NCBI GenBank assembly: GCA_902490365.1
Contig: CABUDQ010000011.1
Span: forward strand, 1-52,065
DNA from: an uncultured Collinsella sp.
GTDB taxonomy: Bacteria > Actinomycetota > Coriobacteriia > Coriobacteriales > Coriobacteriaceae
Direction: 5' to 3'
DNA length: 52,065 nt
Shown one piece after another: positions 25,948 to 34,053 of this stretch; the stretch's first letter is position 1; every line of letters starts with the position of its first letter. Both the position numbers and the translations under genes were made by a program. The notes under the pieces were generated by a model. That model had not been told where the DNA came from. It saw only the letters and a program-made list of their open reading frames with translations, and did no database searches.

Positions 25948-27423
25948 ATGGCATCAGACGTTCGCGTCCGCTTTGCACCCTCACCGACGGGCAAGCTGCA
26001 CATCGGCGGCGCCCGCACCGCTATCTATAACTGGGCTTTCGCCCGTGCAAACGGCGGCACGTTCATCCTGCGTATCGACGACACTGACCCCACCCGCTCT
26101 ACCGACGAGAACACGCAGATTATCCTGCGCGCCATGCGTTGGCTGGGCCTGGACTGGGACGAGGGTCCCGAGGTGGGCGGAGACTTTGGCCCCTACGCCC
26201 AGACCGAGCGCCTGGACCTGTACAAGCAGGCCGCCCAAAAGCTTTGGGACGAGGGTAAGGCCTATCCCTGCTTCTGCACCAAGGAGCAGCTCGACGCCGA
26301 TCGCAAGGCCGCGCAGGAGCGCAAGGACCCCTTCCAGGGCTATCAGCGCCGTTGCCGCGATCTTGATCCCGAGGAGGCCCGCCGTCGCATCGAGGCCGGC
26401 GAGTCCTACGTCCTACGCATCAAGGTGCCCGAGGACCGCGGCGACGTCGTCATCCACGATGCCGTCCACGGCGAGGTGACCTTCGACGCCAAGGAGCTCG
26501 ACGACTTTGTGATCTTCCGCTCCGATGGCACGCCCACGTACAACTTTGCGACCGTCGTCGACGACGCCATGATGAAGATCACCCATGTCATCCGCGGCGA
26601 CGACCACCTGTCCAACACCCCGCGTCAGGTCATGGTCTACGAGGCCCTCGGCGCGTCCGTGCCCACGTTCGCCCACATCTCCATGATCCTGGGCGCCGAC
26701 GGCAAGAAGCTCTCCAAGCGCCATGGCGCCACCTCGGTGGAGGAGTACCGCGACGCCGGTTACCTGTCCGACGCCTTCGTCAACTACCTGGCGCTGCTCG
26801 GCTGGTCGCTCGACGGCGAGACCACAATCATCCCGCGCGATGTCCTGGCCAGCAAGTTCTCGCTCGACCGCATCTCCAAGAACCCGGCGACCTTCGACCC
26901 CAAGAAACTCGACTGGGTCAATGCCGAGTACATCAACGGCATGTCCGATGCTCAGTTTGCCGATGAGATCATGGTCCCCGAGCTACACGAGGCGGGTCTC
27001 ATCGAGGGCAACGTCGAGTACGGCGAGGACTGGATTGATGCGCTTGCCGCCATCGTCAAGCCGCGCACCAAGATGCCGGCCGACGCCGTGACCGTCGCCG
27101 CTCCCATCTTTGCTACGGCCGAGACGCTCGAGTATGACGAGAAATCCGTTAACAAGGGCCTGGCCAAGGAGGGTATGGGTTCAATTCTGGACGCCGCCAA
27201 GGCCGCGCTCGAGGGCGTGGACGATTGGACTGCCGAGGCCATCGACGCCGCGCTTGAGCCGCTGCCCGAGCAGATGGACCTTAAGAAGCGCGTGGTGTTC
27301 CAGGCCGTGCGCGTCGCTGTCTGCGGCAACATGGTGAGCCCTCCGCTGGGCGAGACCATGGCGCTCGTCGGCCGCGACGACTGCCTGGCGCGCATCGACC
27401 GCGCCCGCACGATGGCGCTGTAA
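25948..27423 (+). CDS. gltX: Glutamyl-tRNA synthetase
   Basis: Class I aminoacyl-tRNA synthetase, 491 residues. The HIGH-type motif is in APSPTGKLHIGGARTA (about 9-24) and the KMSKS-type motif in KKLSKRHG (about 252-259). The C-terminal all-alpha anticodon-binding region is present to the end. ATG 25948 has CGAGGAG seven bases upstream; an ATG at 25909 is in frame but has no ribosome site. Whether it also charges tRNA-Gln cannot be decided here. Confidence 0.95.
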   Translation: MASDVRVRFAPSPTGKLHIGGARTAIYNWAFARANGGTFILRIDDTDPTRSTDENTQIILRAMRWLGLDWDEGPEVGGDFGPYAQTERLDLYKQAAQKLWDEGKAYPCFCTKEQLDADRKAAQERKDPFQGYQRRCRDLDPEEARRRIEAGESYVLRIKVPEDRGDVVIHDAVHGEVTFDAKELDDFVIFRSDGTPTYNFATVVDDAMMKITHVIRGDDHLSNTPRQVMVYEALGASVPTFAHISMILGADGKKLSKRHGATSVEEYRDAGYLSDAFVNYLALLGWSLDGETTIIPRDVLASKFSLDRISKNPATFDPKKLDWVNAEYINGMSDAQFADEIMVPELHEAGLIEGNVEYGEDWIDALAAIVKPRTKMPADAVTVAAPIFATAETLEYDEKSVNKGLAKEGMGSILDAAKAALEGVDDWTAEAIDAALEPLPEQMDLKKRVVFQAVRVAVCGNMVSPPLGETMALVGRDDCLARIDRARTMAL

Positions 27424-27446
27424 TCGCTGCGCAAACGTTTGTATCC

Positions 27447-27473
27447 GAGCCCCGTTCCACCCGAGCGGGGCTC
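27447..27473 (+). terminator. Terminator of gltX
   Basis: 8-bp GC-rich stem GAGCCCCG / CGGGGCTC with an 11-base loop, followed by TTGTTTCTG, 24 bases after the gltX stop. Confidence 0.75.
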
Positions 27474-27501
27474 TTGTTTCTGTACCGATGAGTGGGTTGC
27501 T

Positions 27502-27601
27502 GGGACAAAATAATCAGTAGTGTTTGTCCCATGTTCGAGTGACGCAACAAGCTCGACACTCGTATCGGCCATGGGACAAACTCTACTGATTATTTTGTCC
27601 C
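27502..27601. repeat. Palindromic intergenic element C (30-bp arms)
   Basis: Arms 27502-27531 and 27572-27601 pair over 30 bases with one mismatch (start GGGACAAAATAATCAGTAG). The loop contains a smaller CGAGTG/CACTCG pairing. It lies between the gltX terminator and priA, so the priA message may carry it in its leader. Confidence 0.85.
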
Positions 27602-27634
27602 ACCCCTTTCAGGTCCGTTCGTTAGAGGTGGTGT

Positions 27635-30088
27635 ATGGCTCAACAACTGTCGCTGTTTGGTTCGCCGGAACCGGAGGAAGCTCCGGTGAAGCCCAAGCCT
27701 GCCGCTGCCTCGGCTCAGTCTAAGCCTGCGCCCGAGCCCCCTGCCGCCTACGCGAGCGTGGTCCTCGACATCCCCACCCGTGCGCTGTCGGAACCGTTTG
27801 CTTACGGCATCCCCGAGTCCCTTGCCAACGAGGTCCAGATCGGGTCCACGGTCCTGGTCCACTTTGGTAACCGTGCCGCTGCGGGCTATGTCGTCGACAT
27901 TGCGCCTGATCTGGGCGATCTGCCGGGCAACAACGCCCTCGACCCCGTGCGCATCAAGCCCATCGAGGCCATCCTCAGCAAACCGCTCTTTACCGCCGAA
28001 GCCGCCCGCATCGCACGTTGGATGAGCCGCGAGTATGTCGCGACGCTTTCCGAGTGCCTGCGCCTGTTCTTGCCTCCGGGTGGCAGCCCGCGTGTGGTCA
28101 AGGGCGACGACGGCGTGTGGACGGTTGAACGTCCAGCCGTCAAACCCATCCAAAACCGCTGGGTGATGCTTACGCCCGAAGGCTTTGACTACACGCCACC
28201 CAAGACCGCGGTCCGCCAGCGCCAACTCATCGAGGCGCTCCAGTGTGGTCCTGTCACGACGCGCGACCTCAACCTTCTCTATAACAGTATGTCGGCGACC
28301 ATCAAGGCGCTCGAAAAACGTGGCGTCGTGGTGGTGGAAGAGCGCCGCGCCTGGCGCGGTTGCAGCGAGCAGACTACGCTGTCCTCTGCAAGCGGCAAAC
28401 CGCCGGTCGCGCTTACGAACGGTCAGCAGCAAGCGCTCGCGCAGATTGAGCGCGCCCGTCTGGACGCTCATGGCGACGTGGTGCTGGTCGACGGCGTCAC
28501 CGGCTCCGGCAAAACCGAGGTTTACCTCTCCGCCATCGAGCGCGTGCTCGTAGCCGGTCGCTCTGCCTGCGTGCTGGTGCCCGAGATCTCGCTGACGGCC
28601 CAGACCGTCGGCCGCTTCCGCTCGCGCTTTGGCGAGACGGTGGCCGTTTTCCATTCGCGTCTTTCTGCTGGCGAGCGTCTCGACCAGTGGGATATGGTCG
28701 CCAGCGGTGCGGCCCGCGTGGTGGTCGGCGCCCGCTCGGCGCTTTTTTGCCCGCTCAGCGACCTTGGTCTCATCATCATCGACGAGGAGCACGAGACTAG
28801 TTACAAGCAGGGCTCCAGTCCGCGCTACCATGCGCGCGAGGTGGCAGCCGAGATGGCGCGCCGCTATCGCTGCCCGCTCGTGCTGGGGTCGGCCACGCCT
28901 TCTGCCGAGGCCCTCGACCGCTGCCGCCGCGGCATGTATAACGGTGCCACCTGGACGCGTGTCGAGATGCCCGAGCGCCCCGGACACGCCGTGCTGCCTA
29001 TGGTCCGCATTGCCGACCTGCGTCGCGAGTTCGCACACGGCAGCCGCTCCATGTTCTCAAAACCGCTGATGGAAGGCCTGGAGCGTGTGGTCGAGCGCCG
29101 CGAAAAGGCCGTGCTGCTGCACAACCGCCGCGGTTTTGCGCCGTTTTTGATGTGCCGCGAGTGCGGCTGCGTTCCCACCTGCAACCACTGCTCCACCGCG
29201 CTTACGTATCACGAGCGCACGCACACGCTGCAGTGTCACACATGCGGTTCGTCTTGGCGCGTGCAGCCGTATCCCGCGCCCACGAGCCGTTGCCCCAAAT
29301 GTGGCAGTCGCTACCTGGCAAAAATGGGGCTGGGCACTCAGCAGATCGAGGACGCGCTGCACCAGATGCTGCCCGAGGACGTCGCCATTATTCGCATGGA
29401 TGCCGATTCCACGCGCGGGAAGGATGCGCACAAAAAGCTGCTCGAGCAGTTCGATGCCGCCGATTGCGCGGTGCTGCTGGGCACCCAGATGATCGCAAAG
29501 GGTCTCGACTTTCCCGAGGTCACGCTCGTGGGTGTGGTCAATGCTGACTTCGCCCTCAAACTGCCGGACTTCCGCGCAGGGGAGCGCGCCTACGATCTGC
29601 TGGAGCAGGTGGCGGGCCGCGCCGGCCGCGGCGATCGTCCCGGCGAGGTCATCATCCAGACCTATCTGCCCGAGGATCCGGTCATTCGCGCCGTCGTCGA
29701 GCACGACCGTTCTATCTTTACCGACTACGACCTTGACCAGCGGCGCGACGCGCTGTATCCGCCCTTTGTGCGCCTGGTCAACATTTTGGTGTGGTCGGCG
29801 AACGCGGATGACGCGCAGGACTACATTGGGCGCATTGCAAAACTCCTTAAGCGCCGCTGGCATGCCGCCGCGCCCGACTTTTTGCGGGCAGGGAGTGCCG
29901 TGCCGCAGGTGCTGGGCCCGGCTTCGTGTGTAATCGAGAAAGCCAAGGACCGTTATCGCTTCCACCTGCTTGTGAAGTCGCCCGTGGGGTACCATGTCTC
30001 TGATGATATCGACGCCTGCCTCAATGAGGTGGGCTCCGTGCGCGGCGTGAGCGAAAGCGTTGACGTCGACGCCTATGATTTGATGTAA
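27635..30088 (+). CDS. priA: Primosomal protein N' (replication restart helicase)
   Basis: 3'-5' DNA helicase that reloads the replisome at stalled forks; 817 residues. The N-terminus reads MAQQLSLFG, a sliding-clamp-binding type pentapeptide (QLSLF, residues 4-8), followed by a Pro/Ala-rich linker to about 40 and the 3'-DNA-binding domain. Walker A is VTGSGKTE near 288, the DEEH box is in IIIDEEHETSYKQG near 380, and zinc-binding cysteines lie at about 508-560 (CRECGCVPTCNHC, CHTCGSSW, CPKCGSRYL). GTTAGAGGTGGTGT gives the ribosome site. Confidence 0.94.
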   Translation: MAQQLSLFGSPEPEEAPVKPKPAAASAQSKPAPEPPAAYASVVLDIPTRALSEPFAYGIPESLANEVQIGSTVLVHFGNRAAAGYVVDIAPDLGDLPGNNALDPVRIKPIEAILSKPLFTAEAARIARWMSREYVATLSECLRLFLPPGGSPRVVKGDDGVWTVERPAVKPIQNRWVMLTPEGFDYTPPKTAVRQRQLIEALQCGPVTTRDLNLLYNSMSATIKALEKRGVVVVEERRAWRGCSEQTTLSSASGKPPVALTNGQQQALAQIERARLDAHGDVVLVDGVTGSGKTEVYLSAIERVLVAGRSACVLVPEISLTAQTVGRFRSRFGETVAVFHSRLSAGERLDQWDMVASGAARVVVGARSALFCPLSDLGLIIIDEEHETSYKQGSSPRYHAREVAAEMARRYRCPLVLGSATPSAEALDRCRRGMYNGATWTRVEMPERPGHAVLPMVRIADLRREFAHGSRSMFSKPLMEGLERVVERREKAVLLHNRRGFAPFLMCRECGCVPTCNHCSTALTYHERTHTLQCHTCGSSWRVQPYPAPTSRCPKCGSRYLAKMGLGTQQIEDALHQMLPEDVAIIRMDADSTRGKDAHKKLLEQFDAADCAVLLGTQMIAKGLDFPEVTLVGVVNADFALKLPDFRAGERAYDLLEQVAGRAGRGDRPGEVIIQTYLPEDPVIRAVVEHDRSIFTDYDLDQRRDALYPPFVRLVNILVWSANADDAQDYIGRIAKLLKRRWHAAAPDFLRAGSAVPQVLGPASCVIEKAKDRYRFHLLVKSPVGYHVSDDIDACLNEVGSVRGVSESVDVDAYDLM

Positions 30089-30106
30089 CAACCCGAAAGG
30101 ATGGCC

Positions 30107-30643
30107 ATGGAAGCCAACGGAATCGTACTGTCGCCCGACCCTCGTCTGCGCCAGGAGTGCGCCGCCATCGAGGAGATCACCCCGGCGATTGAGGCGCTTG
30201 CCGAGAAGATGAAGAAGATGATGTTCGAGAACGGCGGCTGCGGCCTTGCTGCCCCGCAGATCGGTGAACTCATTCAGCTCGTCACCATCGACTGCGACTA
30301 CACCGACAAGAATGACTACGACCCATACGTGCTCATCAACCCCGTCATTGTTGAGCAGAGCGACCATCTCGTGCCGTATAGCGAGGGTTGCCTGTCCATC
30401 CCCGGCATTAGCTGCGAGATTGAGCGTCCCGACCATGTCGTCGTCGAGGCGTATGACCTGGATGCCAACCTGATTCGCTATGAGGCAACGGGCGACCTGT
30501 TCTGCGTGTGTCTGCAGCACGAGATCGATCACCTGCATGGCAACACTATGTTCGAGCGACTGAAGCCCATGCAGAGGATCAAGGCCGTCAAGGAGTACCA
30601 GGACGCCCTGGCCCGCGGCGCTCGACCGGGCGAGACGGAGTAG
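30107..30643 (+). CDS. def: Peptide deformylase
   Basis: Removes the N-formyl group from nascent proteins; 178 residues. All three metal/active-site motifs are intact: GCGLAAPQIG (about 45-54), EGCLSIPG near 93 and QHEIDHLHG near 138. ATG 30107 is preferred to ATG 30101 because the GAAAGGA ribosome site (30095-30101) runs into the earlier ATG and leaves normal spacing only to the later one. It follows priA by 18 bases and precedes fmt, its usual functional partner. Confidence 0.94.
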   Translation: MEANGIVLSPDPRLRQECAAIEEITPAIEALAEKMKKMMFENGGCGLAAPQIGELIQLVTIDCDYTDKNDYDPYVLINPVIVEQSDHLVPYSEGCLSIPGISCEIERPDHVVVEAYDLDANLIRYEATGDLFCVCLQHEIDHLHGNTMFERLKPMQRIKAVKEYQDALARGARPGETE

Positions 30644-30651
30644 GTTTGTCC

Positions 30652-30747
30652 GTCCCCGGGGCGCCCGCCTATATCATCCCGTGCTCAAACATTCTCGCTG
30701 CGCTGCGAAACTGCGCGCGGGACGATATAGGCGGGCGCCCCGGGGAC
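30652..30747. repeat. Palindromic intergenic element D (24-bp perfect arms)
   Basis: Arms 30652-30675 and 30724-30747 are perfect reverse complements over 24 bases (start GTCCCCGGGGCGCCCGCC). The loop can extend the pairing with a partial CCCG/CGGG. It begins nine bases after the def stop. Like element A, its outer ends read GTCCC...GGGAC. Confidence 0.85.
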
Positions 30748-30822
30748 TACGTTGACGCTGCTTGACTCGCCCGGGTGCCGTCGGGCCAGGGATGGGCGTC
30801 TTCGCTGATGGGTGCTTTGCTG

Positions 30823-30858
30823 AAAGAGCTGCTTTTATGCGGCTCTTTCTTTGTTTTT
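30823..30858 (+). terminator. Terminator downstream of def
   Basis: 7-bp stem AAAGAGC / GCTCTTT with a 12-base loop, followed by CTTTGTTTTT. It probably ends the priA-def transcript before fmt. Confidence 0.7.
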
Positions 30859-30961
30859 GGGTATATTTGAACGTGTTGAATTGTTTTGGCGTCGAGATTG
30901 CGACTTGTCCTGGCGCTGTTGTTTGTAGCCGTCTCGGTTTTGTTTGAGGGGAGAAATTATT

Positions 30962-31882
30962 ATGCGTATTGTGTTTATGGGTACGCCTGATTTTGCTGTG
31001 CCTTCGCTGACTTCGCTTGTTGAGGCTGGGAACGAGATTGCGCTTGTTATTACTCGTCCCGATGCTGTTCGTGGGCGTGGTAAGAAGCTGGAGCCGTCTC
31101 CTGTTAAGGCTAAGTCGCTTGAGCTGGGGTTGCCGGTTATTGAAGCTAATCGTATGACGCCGGAGGTTATTGAGGTGCTCCGGGCTGCCCAGGCCGATAT
31201 TTTCTGTGTGGCTGCTTATGGTTGCATTTTGCCCGATGAGGTGCTGCATATGGCGCCGCTTGGTATTGTGAATGTTCATGCTTCGCTACTGCCTCGTTTG
31301 CGTGGCGCTGCTCCCATTCAGCGTGCGATTCTTGCTGGTGATGAGGTTGCTGGCGTTTCTATCATGCGCATTGGGCATGGCGTGGATACTGGTGCCTATT
31401 GTGCTCAGGCTTCCACGTCGGTTGCCGGTAAGCATGCTGAGGCGCTGACCATGGAGCTTGGTGAGCTTGGCGGTAAACTGCTTGCCGATACGCTTCCTTC
31501 TCTTGCTGATGGCACCGCCGTGTGGATTGAACAGGATGAGGCGCTCGTTACCCATGCTGCCAAGATTTCTAAGCAGGAGATGCGCTTGGATCCGCAAATG
31601 GCGGCGCTTGATTGCGTGCGTCATGTGCTGGCCTCTTCCGATACCGCGCCTGCTCGTTGCGTGATTGCCGGCAAGACCGTGCGCGTGCTCGATGCTGCGC
31701 CTGCTGATGTGTCGCTTGGCGAGGGGCTCGTCGCCGTTCAGGCCAAGCGTGTTTTCCTGGGTCTTTCCGATGGCTCGATTGAGTTGCTCGAGGTTAAGCC
31801 CGATGGCAAGCGTGCCATGGATGCTTCTGCTTGGGCTGCTGGCCTGCAGGGTGCCGATCTTATCTGGGGTGTTTTGTCATGA
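30962..31882 (+). CDS. fmt: Methionyl-tRNA formyltransferase
   Basis: Formylates initiator Met-tRNA; 306 residues. The N-terminus MRIVFMGTPDFAVPSL is typical. NVHASLLPRLRGAAPIQRAI near 107-126 contains the catalytic Asn-His pair and the SLLP motif, and GVDTGAY lies near 145. ATG 30962 follows a GAGGGGAGAAATT ribosome site; an ATG six codons earlier lacks one. Codon choice is unusual: most third positions are T, unlike the C-ending codons of gltX and priA. It overlaps rsmB by four bases (ATGA). Confidence 0.95.
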   Translation: MRIVFMGTPDFAVPSLTSLVEAGNEIALVITRPDAVRGRGKKLEPSPVKAKSLELGLPVIEANRMTPEVIEVLRAAQADIFCVAAYGCILPDEVLHMAPLGIVNVHASLLPRLRGAAPIQRAILAGDEVAGVSIMRIGHGVDTGAYCAQASTSVAGKHAEALTMELGELGGKLLADTLPSLADGTAVWIEQDEALVTHAAKISKQEMRLDPQMAALDCVRHVLASSDTAPARCVIAGKTVRVLDAAPADVSLGEGLVAVQAKRVFLGLSDGSIELLEVKPDGKRAMDASAWAAGLQGADLIWGVLS

Positions 31883-33279
31883 GCAAGCTGTCTCCCGCGC
31901 GTAAGCTCGCGCTTGATGTTTTGATGGAAGCCGATCGCCGCGGCATGTACGCGCGCGACGTGCTCTCGTCCCGTGCTTCGGCCAAGGCCATTGACCAGCG
32001 CGATTCTGCTTTTGCAGCTCGTTTGGCACTTGGCGTTGCGGCCACCCAGGGTATTTTGGATGAGCTGCTCGATCAGTTTCTCGATAAGCCTAAAAAGGTT
32101 GCGCCGCGTGTTCGCATGGCGCTTCGTATCTCGGCCTTCGAGATGCTCTATCTGCATACGCCGGGCCGCGTTGCCGTAAGTCAGGGTGTTGAGCTGGTTC
32201 GCTGCGGGGCTAAGTCTGCCGCTGGCCTGGCCAATGCTGTACTGCATAAGGTTGCAGACAATGTTGAGGACTTTGCTACTGCGTCCGATGTGGATGAGTC
32301 TGAGCGACGTTTGGTTCGTCTGTCGCGCCTGATGGGTCTACCTCGCTGGCTATGCGCTCGCATTATGGCGTCGTTTGACACTCCAGAGGGTGCGCTTAAC
32401 TTTGCCGGCAATCTGGCCCCCGCACCGCTGGCCCTGCATGAGAACGCCTTTGCGTCCAAGCCCGATCCGTATATCTCGCAGCTTGTGGCACCCGTGTTCC
32501 CGGGTTGCCATGCTCCGGTCGATGCTCAGGTTACGGTTGCGTCGGGCGTATTTGAGCGTGCTGCTGCCGTGGCCTCGGACCTTAACGCCCAGCTTATCGC
32601 CACAGCTGCCACGCGCCCTGGCAGCTGCCTTGAGATTGGTGCCGGCCGTGGCACCAAGACCTATGTGATGATGTGCCAGGCCAAGCGTGCGGGCTATGAG
32701 CGTCAGCATACGGCGCTCGATCTGCATGATCGCAAGTGCGATCTGAATCTCGCTCGCCTTCATAAGGCCGGTATTCAGGGCGTTCGAACGGTTTCGGGTG
32801 ATGCTTGCGAGCTTGATGAAGTACTGACATCGTTTGATGCCATGCTTGGCAAGCCGGTTAAGTTCGACACGGTCTTTATCGATGCGCCGTGCTCGGGCAC
32901 CGGCACCATGCGCCGCCATCCTGAGATCCCGTGGCGTCTGACCGAAAAGGATGTGACGGTTGAGCTGCCCAAACTGCAGCTGACGATGCTCAAAGAAGCC
33001 GCTGCGCGCGTCGCCGAGGATGGCGAGCTCATCTATGCGACGTGCTCGGTGTTTGATGAAGAGAACACGCAGGTGGTGGATGCTTTCCTGAACTCTCCCG
33101 AGGGCACCTGTTTTAGCCTGGAGCCGCTCTCCGAGGCGCAGATTTTGCAACTCCTCGAGTTCGATCAGGCTAAGAAGCTCGTATCCGTACGCCAGAACGA
33201 ACGAGGCCTCTTCCAAAGCGTGCCGGTAAACGCTGACTCCTACGACGGCCACTTCTGCGCCCGCTTGGTCCACAAGTAA
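31879..33279 (+). CDS. rsmB: 16S rRNA (cytosine-967-C5)-methyltransferase
   Basis: RsmB/Sun family, 466 residues. The N-terminal NusB-like RNA-binding domain is at about 1-140. The SAM-binding motif LEIGAGRGTKT is near 250, motif IV DAPCSGTGTMRRHP near 335 and the catalytic cysteine region YATCSVFDEENTQ near 386. It methylates C967 of 16S rRNA. Coupled to fmt by an ATGA overlap, a common arrangement. Its first third shares the T-ending codon bias of fmt, which fades towards the end. Confidence 0.94.
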   Translation: MSKLSPARKLALDVLMEADRRGMYARDVLSSRASAKAIDQRDSAFAARLALGVAATQGILDELLDQFLDKPKKVAPRVRMALRISAFEMLYLHTPGRVAVSQGVELVRCGAKSAAGLANAVLHKVADNVEDFATASDVDESERRLVRLSRLMGLPRWLCARIMASFDTPEGALNFAGNLAPAPLALHENAFASKPDPYISQLVAPVFPGCHAPVDAQVTVASGVFERAAAVASDLNAQLIATAATRPGSCLEIGAGRGTKTYVMMCQAKRAGYERQHTALDLHDRKCDLNLARLHKAGIQGVRTVSGDACELDEVLTSFDAMLGKPVKFDTVFIDAPCSGTGTMRRHPEIPWRLTEKDVTVELPKLQLTMLKEAAARVAEDGELIYATCSVFDEENTQVVDAFLNSPEGTCFSLEPLSEAQILQLLEFDQAKKLVSVRQNERGLFQSVPVNADSYDGHFCARLVHK

Positions 33280-33285
33280 CTATTA

Positions 33286-33352
33286 AGTTGCGGTGAAATA
33301 GGGATTGAATATCGGCTTCTACCCGCCAAACAGTCCTTATTTCACCGCAACT
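33286..33352. repeat. 67-bp hairpin element E (AGTTGCGGTGAAATA arms)
   Basis: Arms 33286-33305 and 33333-33352 pair over 20 bases with two mismatches. The arm AGTTGCGGTGAAATAG is shared with element F and total length is the same (67 bases). It starts seven bases after the rsmB stop and may also act as its 3' end structure, though no T-run follows. Confidence 0.8.
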
Positions 33353-33439
33353 CAGGAGGTCATGCGAGCGGAGATCGCAATAGAGGTAAAGAGTGGTAAA
33401 AATAGCCCCGTTTCATACTTGCTGTTATCAAAAGTAGGG

Positions 33440-33571
33440 CGGATTACAGGGCTAGATTGGTGATGCCCGACCACAGCAAAAATGACCTAAATAAAACCGC
33501 AGGTAGATAGCTTGTTGAAATTTGCAAATTACTGGAATGGATAGAGGTTGTCAATTCAGCCCCGTAATCCG
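33440..33571. repeat. 132-nt structured element, copy 1
   Basis: Terminal arms CGGATTACAGGGCT and AGCCCCGTAATCCG pair over 14 bases with one G/T-type mismatch. It aligns without gaps to a second 132-nt copy at 37558-37689; ACCACAG sits at element positions 31-37 and AAAACCGCAGGTAGA at 54-68 in both. The arms of the two copies differ in sequence yet both pair. No convincing ORF. GTTTT occurs eight bases past the 3' arm on the plus strand. Which strand is transcribed, if either, is unknown. Confidence 0.7.
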
Positions 33572-33627
33572 GTAGAGTTTTGAAATGTTACAAACTTAGC
33601 ATCAGCCAGAAATCCGATCTAAAGAAA

Positions 33628-33694
33628 AGTTGCGGTGAAATAGTTCCTGTTTGGCCGTTGAATGGGCTGATTCAGGAACTATTTCACCGCAACT
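33628..33694. repeat. 67-bp hairpin element F (AGTTGCGGTGAAATA arms)
   Basis: Arms 33628-33649 and 33673-33694 are perfect reverse complements over 22 bases, starting AGTTGCGGTGAAATAG as in element E. Elements E and F bracket the 132-nt element. The rest of the 33280-33728 gap is AT-rich and holds no gene that I can support. Confidence 0.85.
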
Positions 33695-33728
33695 CATAGG
33701 GAAATCTGGGTAGCGGGATCGTTTGCCG

Positions 33729-33965
33729 CTAGTGGTTGTGTGGGCAGTTGGCGCAGCAGCCGTTGGTGGCGCTGGTGCTGGAACCACCGCTGCGCTGGTC
33801 GGTGTTGTAGAAGCCGCTGCCCTCAAACTTGATGCCGCTGGCCGAGAACGTCTTGGCCGCCGGAGCGCCGCAGCTCGGGCACACGACCTCGGGGGTCTCG
33901 GACATGGGATGCTCAACCTCAAATACGTTGCCGCAGCTCGAGCACTTGTAATCGTAGCGCGCCAT
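33729..33965 (-). CDS. FmdB-type small zinc ribbon protein
   Basis: 78-residue protein with the FmdB/CxxC_CxxC_SSSS start: ARYDYKCSSCGNVFEVEH, then a second CPSCG about 20 residues on, forming a zinc ribbon. The Ser/Gly-rich tail ends in CCANCPHNH, a second possible metal site. AAAAGGAAGT precedes ATG 33965. The family is widespread and of unclear function, often annotated as a putative regulatory protein. It lies downstream of the amylase fusion and its terminator. Confidence 0.88.
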   Translation of the reverse strand: MARYDYKCSSCGNVFEVEHPMSETPEVVCPSCGAPAAKTFSASGIKFEGSGFYNTDQRSGGSSTSATNGCCANCPHNH

Positions 33966-33987
33966 AATACTTCCTTTTCAGCACAAA

Positions 33988-34009
33988 GCGGGCAGATCGC
34001 TCTGCCCGC
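33988..34009 (-). terminator. Terminator of the amylase/glucanotransferase gene
   Basis: 8-bp stem GCGGGCAG / CTGCCCGC with a six-base loop, 45 bases past the stop on the minus strand. It is followed there by TTTGTG. It lies in the leader of the FmdB gene. Confidence 0.65.
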
Positions 34010-34053
34010 ATAAATTCAAACAGCTGTAACTGTACCCTATATCGGGGGTTTTA

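Noticed and set aside
24095..33694. A CRISPR array made of the repeated palindromes
   Set aside because: The elements are far apart, separated by genes, differ in arm sequence, and no regular spacer pattern or cas gene is present.
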